The position numbers and the translations under genes are program-made. A stretch of 25,129 bases of DNA from an uncultured Campylobacter sp. Lineage in GTDB: Bacteria; Campylobacterota; Campylobacteria; Campylobacterales; Campylobacteraceae. The stretch covers positions 1-25,129 of the forward strand of contig NZ_CALIMY010000135.1 in assembly GCF_938045205.1 (NCBI RefSeq), read 5' to 3'. The notes beneath the pieces were generated by a model. The model saw only the letters and a program-made list of their open reading frames with translations. It made no database searches and was not told the DNA's origin. Positions 1 to 7,041 of the stretch are shown in pieces (position 1 is the first letter of the stretch; each line of letters starts with the position of its first letter).

Positions 1-160
1 CGGCAATGAGCCCATAATCACATACGATTGCTGGTGTACAAACGAGGGGGATGACAATGCATTCGAAGTAGCGATCGAATATATCACTAAGTATCGCGCT
101 AGAAACGGAGATGATTTTGCATATTGCCCGGTCATTTGCCCCGGGCGGGTGCCCAAATGA
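1..160 (+). CDS. Imm40-like immunity protein, 3' end only
   Basis: This is the last 52 codons of a gene that begins before the window; the codon phase starts at base 2 and the stop is at 158-160. The translated end (GNEPIITYDCWC, then YITKYRARNGDDFAYCP) is closely similar to the C-terminal half of the next gene, so the two are tandem paralogues. The base-level match runs from base 1 here and from about base 407 there, and the second copy is 6 bases longer in the acidic loop. The tail after the Tyr-Cys-Pro differs between copies. By likeness to its neighbour it is probably an immunity protein of the polymorphic-toxin Imm40 type. The family name is from memory of conserved features (a GG-[ED]-VY strand, a D-x-W, a YI-x-x-Y helix) and was not tested by a profile search. 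Confidence 0.6.
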   Translation, partial: GNEPIITYDCWCTNEGDDNAFEVAIEYITKYRARNGDDFAYCPVICPGRVPK

Positions 161-194
161 AAATTTTGACTTCCAATATTGAAAAGGAGAGATT

Positions 195-596
195 ATGTTT
201 ATAAATAAAGATGAATATGCGAGGTTATTTATAGATGAAGATTACGTAAATATCGTGCCGCAAGATCTGCTAGAACGCGGTATACGCCTAAGAGAGGAGT
301 ACGGAATTTATGGAATCGCTTGGAGATTCGACGATGTAATGGAGGTGCTTAAAATCGCAAAAAGCAAAGATATGGTTATCGTCGGAGGAGAGGTATATCG
401 CCTAAGCGGTAATGAGCCCATCATCACATACGATAGCTGGAGCATTAAAGATGGAGATGACGGTGACGATGCATTCGAACTAGCGGTTCGATACATCACT
501 AATTATCGCGCCAGAAACGGAGATGACTTTGCATACTGCCCGGATATCGGTCCATATACCATCCTACAGGAGCCAAATGAACAAACAGAAAAATGA
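195..596 (+). CDS. Imm40-like immunity protein (orphan)
   Basis: This 133-residue soluble, acidic protein has no signal peptide. The start is set by a GGAGA ribosome site just before the ATG. Visible features are an N-terminal helical part, then VIVGGEVYRL at about residues 61-70, YDSW at about 79-82 and YITNYRARNGDDFAY at about 99-113, a pattern I associate with Imm40 immunity proteins. Such proteins bind and neutralise the C-terminal toxin domain of CDI or type VI/VII effectors in the cytoplasm. The preceding partial gene is a near-duplicate, and the next gene starts inside its 3' end (20-base overlap), so this is a co-translated immunity array. No cognate toxin for it is adjacent in the window, hence orphan. 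The immunity role rests on family likeness and context. Confidence 0.6.
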   Translation: MFINKDEYARLFIDEDYVNIVPQDLLERGIRLREEYGIYGIAWRFDDVMEVLKIAKSKDMVIVGGEVYRLSGNEPIITYDSWSIKDGDDGDDAFELAVRYITNYRARNGDDFAYCPDIGPYTILQEPNEQTEK

Positions 597-987
597 TCAA
601 TTTTTTATAAACAAGAGTTTACCGCCTAACGTAGAAAGATGGCTTAACATAATGCTTCGATATAAATTTAAAGGCAGAGATGAATTAATATCTCATCTCA
701 AACTTATAAAGATCGATAGCGTGATAAAGGAAGTAGGTTATATGCTAATAAAATTTAAAGAGCCTAAAGGTACGGAAAAGCTATCGTTAGAAAATTTCCC
801 GATGAACACTACAGCAATAGATATTATGGTGTTCACAAAAGGAGAATATGAAACCAACTTCTTACTCTACAATAACGATTATGTAAGTAGGCTAGAGATT
901 TATAATGTTGCAAGCGAAGCATATCTTGAATTAGAAAATTTTGAGAATATTCAATTTTATAATTTTGATGAAAATAAATATGAATAA
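577..987 (+). CDS. Small hypothetical protein, likely orphan immunity
   Basis: This is a 136-residue soluble protein. The frame is open further upstream, but the ATG at 577 is preceded by an AGGAG at 567-571 and lies inside the 3' end of the Imm40-like gene, which argues for coupled translation. The middle (about residues 50-115) alternates acidic and beta-type residues and ends in RLEIYNVASEAYLEL. This is faintly like small DUF6984-type proteins found near toxins, but I would not assign it. The haemagglutinin/toxin gene starts within its last codons (980). Position between an immunity paralogue array and an E3-type toxin makes an immunity role the best guess. No catalytic motif is visible. 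Confidence 0.5.
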   Translation: MNKQKNDQFFINKSLPPNVERWLNIMLRYKFKGRDELISHLKLIKIDSVIKEVGYMLIKFKEPKGTEKLSLENFPMNTTAIDIMVFTKGEYETNFLLYNNDYVSRLEIYNVASEAYLELENFENIQFYNFDENKYE

Positions 988-3208
988 GTGCTTGAAATTA
1001 ATAGTAGCCCTATTTTGTGTCAATATAATGGCTGCGAGCTTATTAAAAGCAAATAACCTCGTAAGCTACAAGGGCTCAAAGCTTTCAAGCATAAACGCCA
1101 ACTACTCCAGATCCAAATCAAGCACTATGGTAAAACAGACCGTGCTATCTAGTATAACCGCTAAAGAGTTAAACATAGAGGTAGGATCTAATACCGATCT
1201 AAAAGGTTCACTAATAGCCGCAGGCTACTATGACGAGAATGGAAATTTCATAGATAACGGCAAGCTTAGATTAAAAACAGATACCCTAACATTCTCAAAT
1301 TTAAGCAACACCAGATACGACAAATCAAATTCTTTAAGCATAGGGGCAAATTATGCTTTTAAAGATCCGCAACAAGGAGAGGGAAGCGGAAGTAAAGATG
1401 GAGGTAGCCAAGCTAGTGATAGTAAGAGCGCTGAAAGTAAAGATAGCACCGCCAGATCAAACGCTTATAGCTCAAATCAAATGAGCGGTATGCAAGCAAG
1501 CAGTATAGATATGAGCGCAGGAAAGGATGGCAAGAACACTCAATCTAAAGATAGCGCTACCGATCCTAAGTCTAAAATTTCATCGATTAACTACGCTAAT
1601 AATAGAAACCTATCCTACTCTATGAGTAAGAGCTTAGCTACTATAGGAAAAGGAGAGCTTATAGTAGGAGATAAAGATATAAGCTCTTTAAGTAAAGACG
1701 AGCTTGCTTCTTTGCAATCCGATCCTAATAATAAAGCTCTATATAACTCAGACGATCTTACTAGATTAAACAGAGATAGCTCTAAGCTAAGCAAAGAGCT
1801 ATACTCCACTAAGCTAAGCTCTAACGTTGATGCAAGCGTGGATATGAGGTTGTTTAGCGAAGGGGGAAGAAAGGAGATAAAGGATGAGCTTAATAGGGGT
1901 AGCGCGATATACGAAGCTATAAATTTAATAGCAACTACTGAGAATGCAAAAGCCTATAAAATATTTGACTATATAGGAGGCTTTGTTAGTGGATACGATA
2001 AAGATAGTATGTCGCTTGCGGCAAATCTTGACGTACTAAACGATCCTAGCGCCGATATATTTAAAAAGCAACGAGCCGCACAGGATATAGCAAATCAAAT
2101 GGGGGTAAAGGTTAAATTTGCCAATCTAAATAGAGGAAGCGGAGGAAAATTTAACTCAGACGATCCGAATTCCATATATATCAATACGAAGCACATTAGC
2201 AATGCGAAAGAATTTATGACATCTTTGAGACACGAGCTTGTTCATCGCAGCGATAATAAACGAGGTACTTTCATACCTAAAGATCCCGCGCAAAATCAAT
2301 TCGCTACCAACTATGCCCTAGGCATGCTAAGTATGTCGGAAAAGGCTTTAAGATTAAACGGCAGAAGCCTTAACGACTATTCGCCTAAAGTAAATCCTAA
2401 CGACAAAACCGTCGTAGCCGATACCAAATACTTTTACTCGCTGGATCAGAGGAAGAGTGATGATGCTGCTGTGGCAGCTATTCTGCCTATTATAGAGGCA
2501 GCCTCCGCTTCTATCTTTTTTATTAAAACTAGACAGTTATCAAAAGATTTTGGAAATTGGTTAATAAACTGGTATGAAGGTGATCAATACAATGCCTACT
2601 GGAATTATCCTGGAAAATATCCTGATAATGGCGGCACTACAAAGGAACGATCAAACATAAATTATGATAGAATTCTAAACGATTTAGAAAATAAAAATAT
2701 ACAGGCAAGAAGCTGGGACAAAAATGATCATATAAAAATATTCCCTAAAAATAGAGAAGAAAAGCTACCATACACTCAAATACCTCAATCGCCTATAAAA
2801 CCAGAATTAACAATCGGCGGCGGAGTACAGCTACAAAAAGAGCGCGGAGGACGCCCTTATACTCACGTACCTCAATCGCCTATAAAACCCGAATTAACGA
2901 TCGGCGGTGGAGTGCAGGGTAGAGAAACGGGATTTGGGGAAAATATTATTGGGTATATACCACCGCCAAAAACTAAAGACTTGAAAGGCTTTCCTGGATT
3001 GACTAAGGACAAGCGAAAAACTCCAAATCAGGGCGGCGGCGGATTAAGGAAGCGATGGAAAGACGAAAAGGGTAATATTTATGAGTGGGATTCTCGGCAT
3101 GGGGCGCTAGAAAAATATGATAAGCAAGGGTGGCATTTGGGTCAATTTGACTATATAACTGGCAAACAAACTAAACCCGCGGATAAAACAAGAAGGATTC
3201 AAAAATGA
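980..3208 (+). CDS. FHA/CdiA-type fragment with colicin E3-like rRNase C-terminus
   Basis: This 742-residue protein appears to be a transplanted CdiA C-terminus. Residues 1-25 look like a Sec signal peptide ending LLKA. About 30-115 is a haemagglutinin-repeat segment (TVLSSITAKELNIEVGSNTD). About 120-200 is a Ser/Lys/Gly-rich linker. A pretoxin region holds HELVH at 418-422, and a hydrophobic stretch lies at about 494-513. Two 20-residue copies of a PQSPIKPELTIGGGVQ linker precede the toxin. The final 80 residues match the colicin E3/cloacin cytotoxic domain: KTPNQGGGG, then YEWDSRHGALEKY, in which D704, H707 and E711 keep the spacing of E3 Asp510, His513 and Glu517; R738 would be Arg545. E3 enzymes cut 16S rRNA in the decoding site. 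No TPS export domain or VENN motif was seen. Starts at 941 or 968 are possible; 980 gives the best signal peptide. Confidence 0.85.
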   Translation: MNKCLKLIVALFCVNIMAASLLKANNLVSYKGSKLSSINANYSRSKSSTMVKQTVLSSITAKELNIEVGSNTDLKGSLIAAGYYDENGNFIDNGKLRLKTDTLTFSNLSNTRYDKSNSLSIGANYAFKDPQQGEGSGSKDGGSQASDSKSAESKDSTARSNAYSSNQMSGMQASSIDMSAGKDGKNTQSKDSATDPKSKISSINYANNRNLSYSMSKSLATIGKGELIVGDKDISSLSKDELASLQSDPNNKALYNSDDLTRLNRDSSKLSKELYSTKLSSNVDASVDMRLFSEGGRKEIKDELNRGSAIYEAINLIATTENAKAYKIFDYIGGFVSGYDKDSMSLAANLDVLNDPSADIFKKQRAAQDIANQMGVKVKFANLNRGSGGKFNSDDPNSIYINTKHISNAKEFMTSLRHELVHRSDNKRGTFIPKDPAQNQFATNYALGMLSMSEKALRLNGRSLNDYSPKVNPNDKTVVADTKYFYSLDQRKSDDAAVAAILPIIEAASASIFFIKTRQLSKDFGNWLINWYEGDQYNAYWNYPGKYPDNGGTTKERSNINYDRILNDLENKNIQARSWDKNDHIKIFPKNREEKLPYTQIPQSPIKPELTIGGGVQLQKERGGRPYTHVPQSPIKPELTIGGGVQGRETGFGENIIGYIPPPKTKDLKGFPGLTKDKRKTPNQGGGGLRKRWKDEKGNIYEWDSRHGALEKYDKQGWHLGQFDYITGKQTKPADKTRRIQK
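2771..2917 (+). repeat. 87-bp-period tandem repeat in the pretoxin linker
   Basis: Two 60-base units at 2771-2830 and 2858-2917 encode YTQIPQSPIKPELTIGGGVQ and YTHVPQSPIKPELTIGGGVQ, separated by LQKERGGRP. Most differences are single bases. They sit directly before the E3-type toxin domain, where a cassette junction would be expected. Confidence 0.85.
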
Positions 3209-3933
3209 AAAGCATAAAAGGTATTTTCCGTTATCTTTTTCCGGTAAGAGATGGACGGGAACTCTATGGACTTAAAATTCCAAAAGGGCAAAGCGGTCGT
3301 TTTGGAAAAGAATTTATATTCAAGCCTGAATTGATTGCGAAATCGGACGCAGAAAAACTCGGTATAAAAATAGATCCAAAGCTTTTAAGAGATAAGCGGA
3401 TTAAATTTCATATACGCGATATGTATTATAAGACATATTATGAGATAACATCTTTCGGTATCGATGAGAGCTATGCCGATTCGCGGCAAATAGATCTTGA
3501 TTTAGAAGATATAAAACCGATCGTAAAATCGGATGCAGACGATCCCTACTATGTATATTGCTATAGCTTAAACATAGAGCAGATGAGATCTTTTGGATGC
3601 ATTGATATGGTTAAGCCCGGTTTTTCATACTTCTTCGAATCCTATGCTAGCCATGAAAGAATAATCAAAGCTCCAAATGGCGGTGATAAAAATATAAAAG
3701 GCTGCTATATAAATGTCTTTGATAGCGATAAGGACGCCTTTTACTTGGCACTATTGGACGTTAAGCTGCCTTTTAGCGAAGTTGCGAAAATAGTCGCCCC
3801 ACTAAGCATAGAGGCAAATATCCACTATTCTTATAGCCTCTCCGAAGAGCAGATTATAAAATTGGGATTTCCTGAAATTTTAAAAGAAAATAGCGGCAAA
3901 ATCGACGCTCAAATATCGGTAGAGATAGTATAA
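3205..3933 (+). CDS. Probable immunity protein for the E3-type toxin (new type)
   Basis: This 242-residue soluble protein starts in an ATGA overlap with the toxin stop codon and has AGAAGGA eight bases upstream, so toxin and this product should be made together. That is the usual arrangement for a toxin and its immunity protein. It is not like the 84-residue cloacin/E3 immunity protein and I recognise no family. It contains an internal repeat: YSLNIEQMRSFG at about 128-139 and YSLSEEQIIKLGFPEIL at about 210-226, with a weaker third version at about 42-55 (PELIAKSDAEKLGI). This suggests a two- or three-repeat alpha/beta fold. It is rich in Asp and Glu, fitting a partner of a basic RNase. The immunity assignment is inference from position. 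Confidence 0.6.
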   Translation: MKSIKGIFRYLFPVRDGRELYGLKIPKGQSGRFGKEFIFKPELIAKSDAEKLGIKIDPKLLRDKRIKFHIRDMYYKTYYEITSFGIDESYADSRQIDLDLEDIKPIVKSDADDPYYVYCYSLNIEQMRSFGCIDMVKPGFSYFFESYASHERIIKAPNGGDKNIKGCYINVFDSDKDAFYLALLDVKLPFSEVAKIVAPLSIEANIHYSYSLSEEQIIKLGFPEILKENSGKIDAQISVEIV

Positions 3934-4011
3934 TCTCATAATTTAAAATTTAGCCGTTAAATGGATGAATTATGTAAGTTTGGTGGGTTTGTAAATTTAT
4001 GAGGAGCATAA

Positions 4012-4431
4012 ATGACTACTATGTATGTTGCTTTTTATTTATCGTCGGATAAATATAACTTTGATTTTTCGGACTTGATCCTGGACGAGAAGACCAATGA
4101 ATATAAAATTAGTTATATAAAAAAATATAAAATCGGCGACATAGATAAAAGGCGCGGTAAGGTTAGAAATAGTTGTAGATGGCTATGTTATACCGCCAAG
4201 AAAGAGCACATATACACGGACGATGCGTTAAAAGATCTGTATGAAATTTTAAAAGCAAACTTTGGCGATATTAAAAAGAGGATATCGGCATTAAATTTAA
4301 ACGTTAACATCGATATAATGATAGACGCGGCGGAGAAGGACGATATATATTCCATCGACTTTAGTAAAGAAATGATAAAAATGTGCGCCGAACTAAATGC
4401 CGATGTATGCGTAGATGGGATATATTATTAA
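4012..4431 (+). CDS. DUF4279-family protein, likely immunity
   Basis: This 139-residue soluble protein starts with a good GAGGAG site six bases before the ATG. It shows the layout of DUF4279 proteins: an N-terminal YVAFYLSSDKYNFDF strand-turn, a central KIGDIDKRRGK then SCRWLCYT, a helix ALKDLYEILK, and a closing NLNVNIDIMID, then KMCAELNADVCVDGIYY. This family commonly sits beside polymorphic toxins. Here it follows the E3 toxin and 242-residue gene by 78 bases, so it may be a second immunity gene kept from an earlier toxin. The family call is from memory of its conserved pattern and no biochemical function is established. Confidence 0.65.
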   Translation: MTTMYVAFYLSSDKYNFDFSDLILDEKTNEYKISYIKKYKIGDIDKRRGKVRNSCRWLCYTAKKEHIYTDDALKDLYEILKANFGDIKKRISALNLNVNIDIMIDAAEKDDIYSIDFSKEMIKMCAELNADVCVDGIYY

Positions 4432-4496
4432 TTTGTGCGGGAATAAAAATAGCGTAGAAAATGAATTTTTAATAGGCGATTGAAAGAGCAGAAGCG

Positions 4497-5213
4497 ATGA
4501 AATTTATAAAGCAGCTTTCTTTCTTTACCCTTGCTCTTTTAACCGCCGCCCTCATCTCCCAAGGATCTGCCGCATCCTCTAGCTGGGTTACCTGGGGCTT
4601 TAGCGTCGGAGCCTCCGCAGAGCTTAGCGGAACCACTTCCAAAGATAGCTCTAAATCAAGTAGATCCGTAGCCTCTAATCTTAGCGGCAAGAATATTAAA
4701 ATTCTAACGGGTAGCAATACGAGCAATACGGGTAGCAATAAAGGTAATAAAGATACCGCTATAAATATCAAAGGCTCAAATTTATATGCTAGTAACGATA
4801 TATATCTAAACACTCATAATCTCTTTATCGATGCTTCCCAAGATAGCTATGAAGCTAAACAAAGCTCTAAAACCCTAAGCGGAAGAGTATCTGCTACCAT
4901 GTATGGAGGCGGAGGAGGAAGCGCAGGGCTTGATTACTCTAGAAGCAATATGAAAGAGGAAAGCCTTAGCCACAATAACGCTAAAGTTTATGCAGGACAT
5001 AATATATACGCCTTAGCTAGCAACGACGCTTTAATAAAAGGAGCTAACCTTAGAGCGGATAACGCTTTAGCTTTAAAGGTAGGACATGATCTAAGCCTAG
5101 CAAGCCTGCGAGATAGCTATAATTACGATAGCAAATCTAGCTCTATAGGGGCAGGTATAGGCATAAGCGGCAGTAAAACACAAAGATTAAAGTTTTCTAT
5201 CTACAAAATATGA
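4497..5213 (+). CDS. Truncated haemagglutinin-repeat (FHA/CdiA) fragment with signal peptide
   Basis: This is a 238-residue product. Residues 1-26 form a convincing signal peptide (FFTLALLTAALISQGSAA). The rest is FhaB-type repeat: SKSSRSVASNLSGKNI, then GSNLYASNDIYLNTHNLFID, SLSHNNAKVYAGHNIYALAS, and DALIKGANLRADNALALKVG. It lacks both the N-terminal TPS domain and any toxin domain, so it is a piece from the middle of a CdiA-like protein. It stops a few residues after SSIGAGIGISGSKTQRL, roughly where the FHA homology of the toxin gene at 980 begins (KGSKLSSINANYSRSKSS). The tail LKFSIYKI is presumably out-of-family sequence at a deletion or recombination join. The ribosome site is weak. It may be non-functional. 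Confidence 0.7.
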   Translation: MKFIKQLSFFTLALLTAALISQGSAASSSWVTWGFSVGASAELSGTTSKDSSKSSRSVASNLSGKNIKILTGSNTSNTGSNKGNKDTAINIKGSNLYASNDIYLNTHNLFIDASQDSYEAKQSSKTLSGRVSATMYGGGGGSAGLDYSRSNMKEESLSHNNAKVYAGHNIYALASNDALIKGANLRADNALALKVGHDLSLASLRDSYNYDSKSSSIGAGIGISGSKTQRLKFSIYKI

Positions 5214-5235
5214 AAATTCTAAATAAGGCAATAAA

Positions 5236-5637
5236 ATGAAATTCTTAAAACGATACAAAAACATTATTCTATTACCATTTTTGCTAATTATTTCGTTTTT
5301 TGTTTTTCGTATGATTTATACGGAAGCAATTAGTGAGTGTGCTCCAATGAGGCTTTTTTCAAAAAATTCTCTAAGCAATAGCGGTTATGTTGAGTTAAAA
5401 GCAAAATGCATAAAAAAAGCTTTGGAAAATAACGATAACCACCTTATTATGCAGTATTTTAAAAGAGAAACGAGCGAGTGCCTCGAAATTATTGATGAAT
5501 CGTCAAAGATCCCACATAATTTGATTAGAGTTAATAGCTTTGAAGAGTGGAAAAAATTAAGGCTTACAGATACTGACAATATAATTTGTCCTATCGGTAA
5601 TTATAAAAAGAGCGATATTAGCAATGAAAGCAAATAA
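5236..5637 (+). CDS. Small membrane-anchored hypothetical protein, four cysteines
   Basis: This 133-residue protein starts with an AAGG six bases before the ATG. A basic N-terminus (MKFLKRYK) is followed by one hydrophobic segment at residues 9-28, predicting an uncleaved anchor with the C-terminal domain in the periplasm. That domain has four cysteines (C35, C58, C82, C118), enough for two disulfides. I do not recognise the family. It lies 22 bases after the FHA fragment and is the last gene of the accessory island, so it may be another immunity protein, one that acts at the membrane, but the sequence itself does not show this. Confidence 0.5.
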   Translation: MKFLKRYKNIILLPFLLIISFFVFRMIYTEAISECAPMRLFSKNSLSNSGYVELKAKCIKKALENNDNHLIMQYFKRETSECLEIIDESSKIPHNLIRVNSFEEWKKLRLTDTDNIICPIGNYKKSDISNESK

Positions 5638-5683
5638 ATTTATAAATCATTCAAATTTACGGCGCCTAAGACCTACTTATCAA

Positions 5684-5735
5684 GCAAGATATTAGCCATA
5701 ATTTGAAGCGTAAATTTTAAAATTTACTATCTTGC
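5684..5735. repeat. Inverted repeat with inner 16-bp palindrome before trpB
   Basis: GCAAGATA at 5684-5691 is the reverse complement of TATCTTGC at 5728-5735. Between them lies a perfect palindrome, TAAATTTTAAAATTTA, at 5711-5726. It could end transcription of the island or be a leader structure of trpB; no U-run follows, so a classical terminator is doubtful. The 16-base palindrome recurs at 14471-14486. Confidence 0.35.
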
Positions 5736-5827
5736 GCCGCGCGTTTTTGCGGCTGCATATCCGATAAATTTTAAAATAGCGCCGCAAAAGACGTCGTCAA
5801 AAAAGCGAAATTTAACGCGAAATTTTA

Positions 5828-5833
5828 TATAAT
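5828..5833 (+). promoter_or_regulatory. Candidate -10 box for trpBA
   Basis: TATAAT lies 26 bases before the trpB start and is preceded by an AT-rich stretch, as usual for sigma-70 promoters in Campylobacter, which often lack a clear -35. It is the only good match in the 220-base gap after the island. Confidence 0.45.
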
Positions 5834-5859
5834 CTTGCGATTTAATGCGAGGAGATAGG

Positions 5860-7041
5860 ATGAATAAAAAGGCGTATTTCGGGAGTTTCGGCGGGCAATT
5901 CGTGCCCGAAACGGCGATGTTTGCGCTTGAGGAGTTGGAGGATGCGTACAACACCATAGCGCAGACGAAGGAATTCAAAGATGAGCTAGGCTACTTGCTG
6001 CGCGAATACGCGGGGCGTCCGACGCCGCTATATCACGCTGCGCGCCTTAGCGAGCACTACGGGCATGAAATTTATCTAAAGCGCGAGGATCTTAATCACA
6101 CGGGCGCCCATAAAATCAACAACGCCCTTGCGCAGGTGCTACTCGCCAAAAAGATGGGTAAAAAAAAGGTCATCGCAGAAACCGGCGCAGGTCAGCACGG
6201 CGTAGCGACAGCGACGGCAGCAGCGCTATTCGGGCTTGAGTGCGACGTGTATATGGGCGAGACCGACGCCGCGCGCCAGCAGCTCAACGCCTTTAGGATG
6301 CAGCTTTTGGGTGCAAATTTAATCAAAATCGGCACCGGTTTAAAAACGCTCAAAGAGGCCACCACCGCGGCGATTCAGGCGTGGGTGAATGAGATCGAGA
6401 GTGTATTTTACGTCATCGGCTCGGCGGTCGGGCCTCATCCGTATCCGAAGATGGTTAGGGATTTTCAAAGCGTCATCGGCGCCGAGACCAAATCGCAGCT
6501 CGCAAGCAAGGGGATCAAAGCTGACTACGTCCTAGCCTGCGTGGGCGGCGGAAGCAATGCGATAGGAATTTTTAGCGCGTTCGTGGATGATCCCGCCGTG
6601 CAGCTCATCGGCGTCGAGGCGGGCGGCTTGGGCGCACAAACCCCTTATCACGCAGCGACTATTACCAATGGGCGCGCGGGCATCATCCACGGTATGAAAA
6701 CGATCGTGCTGCAGGATAAATTCGGCATGATCGAGCCTGTTCACAGCATCTCGGCGGGGCTTGATTATCCTGGAGTGGGCCCGGAGCACGCGCATCTGCA
6801 CGAGATAAGTCGCGCAAAATACGAAGCGGTAACCGACGATGAGTGCATCACGGCGCTTAAACTGCTCTGTAGGCTTGAGGGCATCATCCCCGCGATCGAA
6901 AGCGCGCATGCGCTAGCGTATTTGCAAAAGCTCTGCCCGCAGCTAAAGGGCAGAAAAACGATCGTCGTAAACGTAAGCGGTAGAGGCGATAAGGATATGG
7001 ATACCGTGATGAATTACAAAAAAGGAACGATTTATGGATAA
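5860..7041 (+). CDS. trpB: Tryptophan synthase beta chain
   Basis: TrpB joins indole and L-serine to make L-tryptophan, using PLP, in an alpha2beta2 complex with TrpA. The 393-residue protein is full length: MNKKAYFGSFGGQFVPE at the start, the PLP lysine K85 in HTGAHKINN, the glycine-rich AETGAGQHGVATATAAALFG, the PLP-phosphate loop GGGSNAIG, and the C-terminal NVSGRGDKDMDTV. The ATG at 5860 follows GAGGAGA by five bases; the in-frame ATG at 5845 lies before that ribosome site and is less likely. The end overlaps trpA by eight bases, implying coupled translation. The other trp genes are not next to it, unlike complete operons, and the accessory island ends about 220 bases upstream. Confidence 0.97.
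   Translation: MNKKAYFGSFGGQFVPETAMFALEELEDAYNTIAQTKEFKDELGYLLREYAGRPTPLYHAARLSEHYGHEIYLKREDLNHTGAHKINNALAQVLLAKKMGKKKVIAETGAGQHGVATATAAALFGLECDVYMGETDAARQQLNAFRMQLLGANLIKIGTGLKTLKEATTAAIQAWVNEIESVFYVIGSAVGPHPYPKMVRDFQSVIGAETKSQLASKGIKADYVLACVGGGSNAIGIFSAFVDDPAVQLIGVEAGGLGAQTPYHAATITNGRAGIIHGMKTIVLQDKFGMIEPVHSISAGLDYPGVGPEHAHLHEISRAKYEAVTDDECITALKLLCRLEGIIPAIESAHALAYLQKLCPQLKGRKTIVVNVSGRGDKDMDTVMNYKKGTIYG

Noticed and set aside
1380..1560. Ser/Lys/Gly-rich repetitive stretch as possible tandem DNA repeat
   Set aside because: Repetition is at residue level (short GSK/SKDS-like words) without a fixed DNA period; it is a normal linker in FHA proteins.
5845..5859. Upstream ATG for trpB
   Set aside because: The purine-rich ribosome site lies after this ATG and before the one at 5860, and the family N-terminus starts at MNKKAYFG.
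6532..6909. Long reverse-strand frame inside trpB
   Set aside because: A shadow of the conserved trpB coding sequence caused by GC-rich third positions; no family features.
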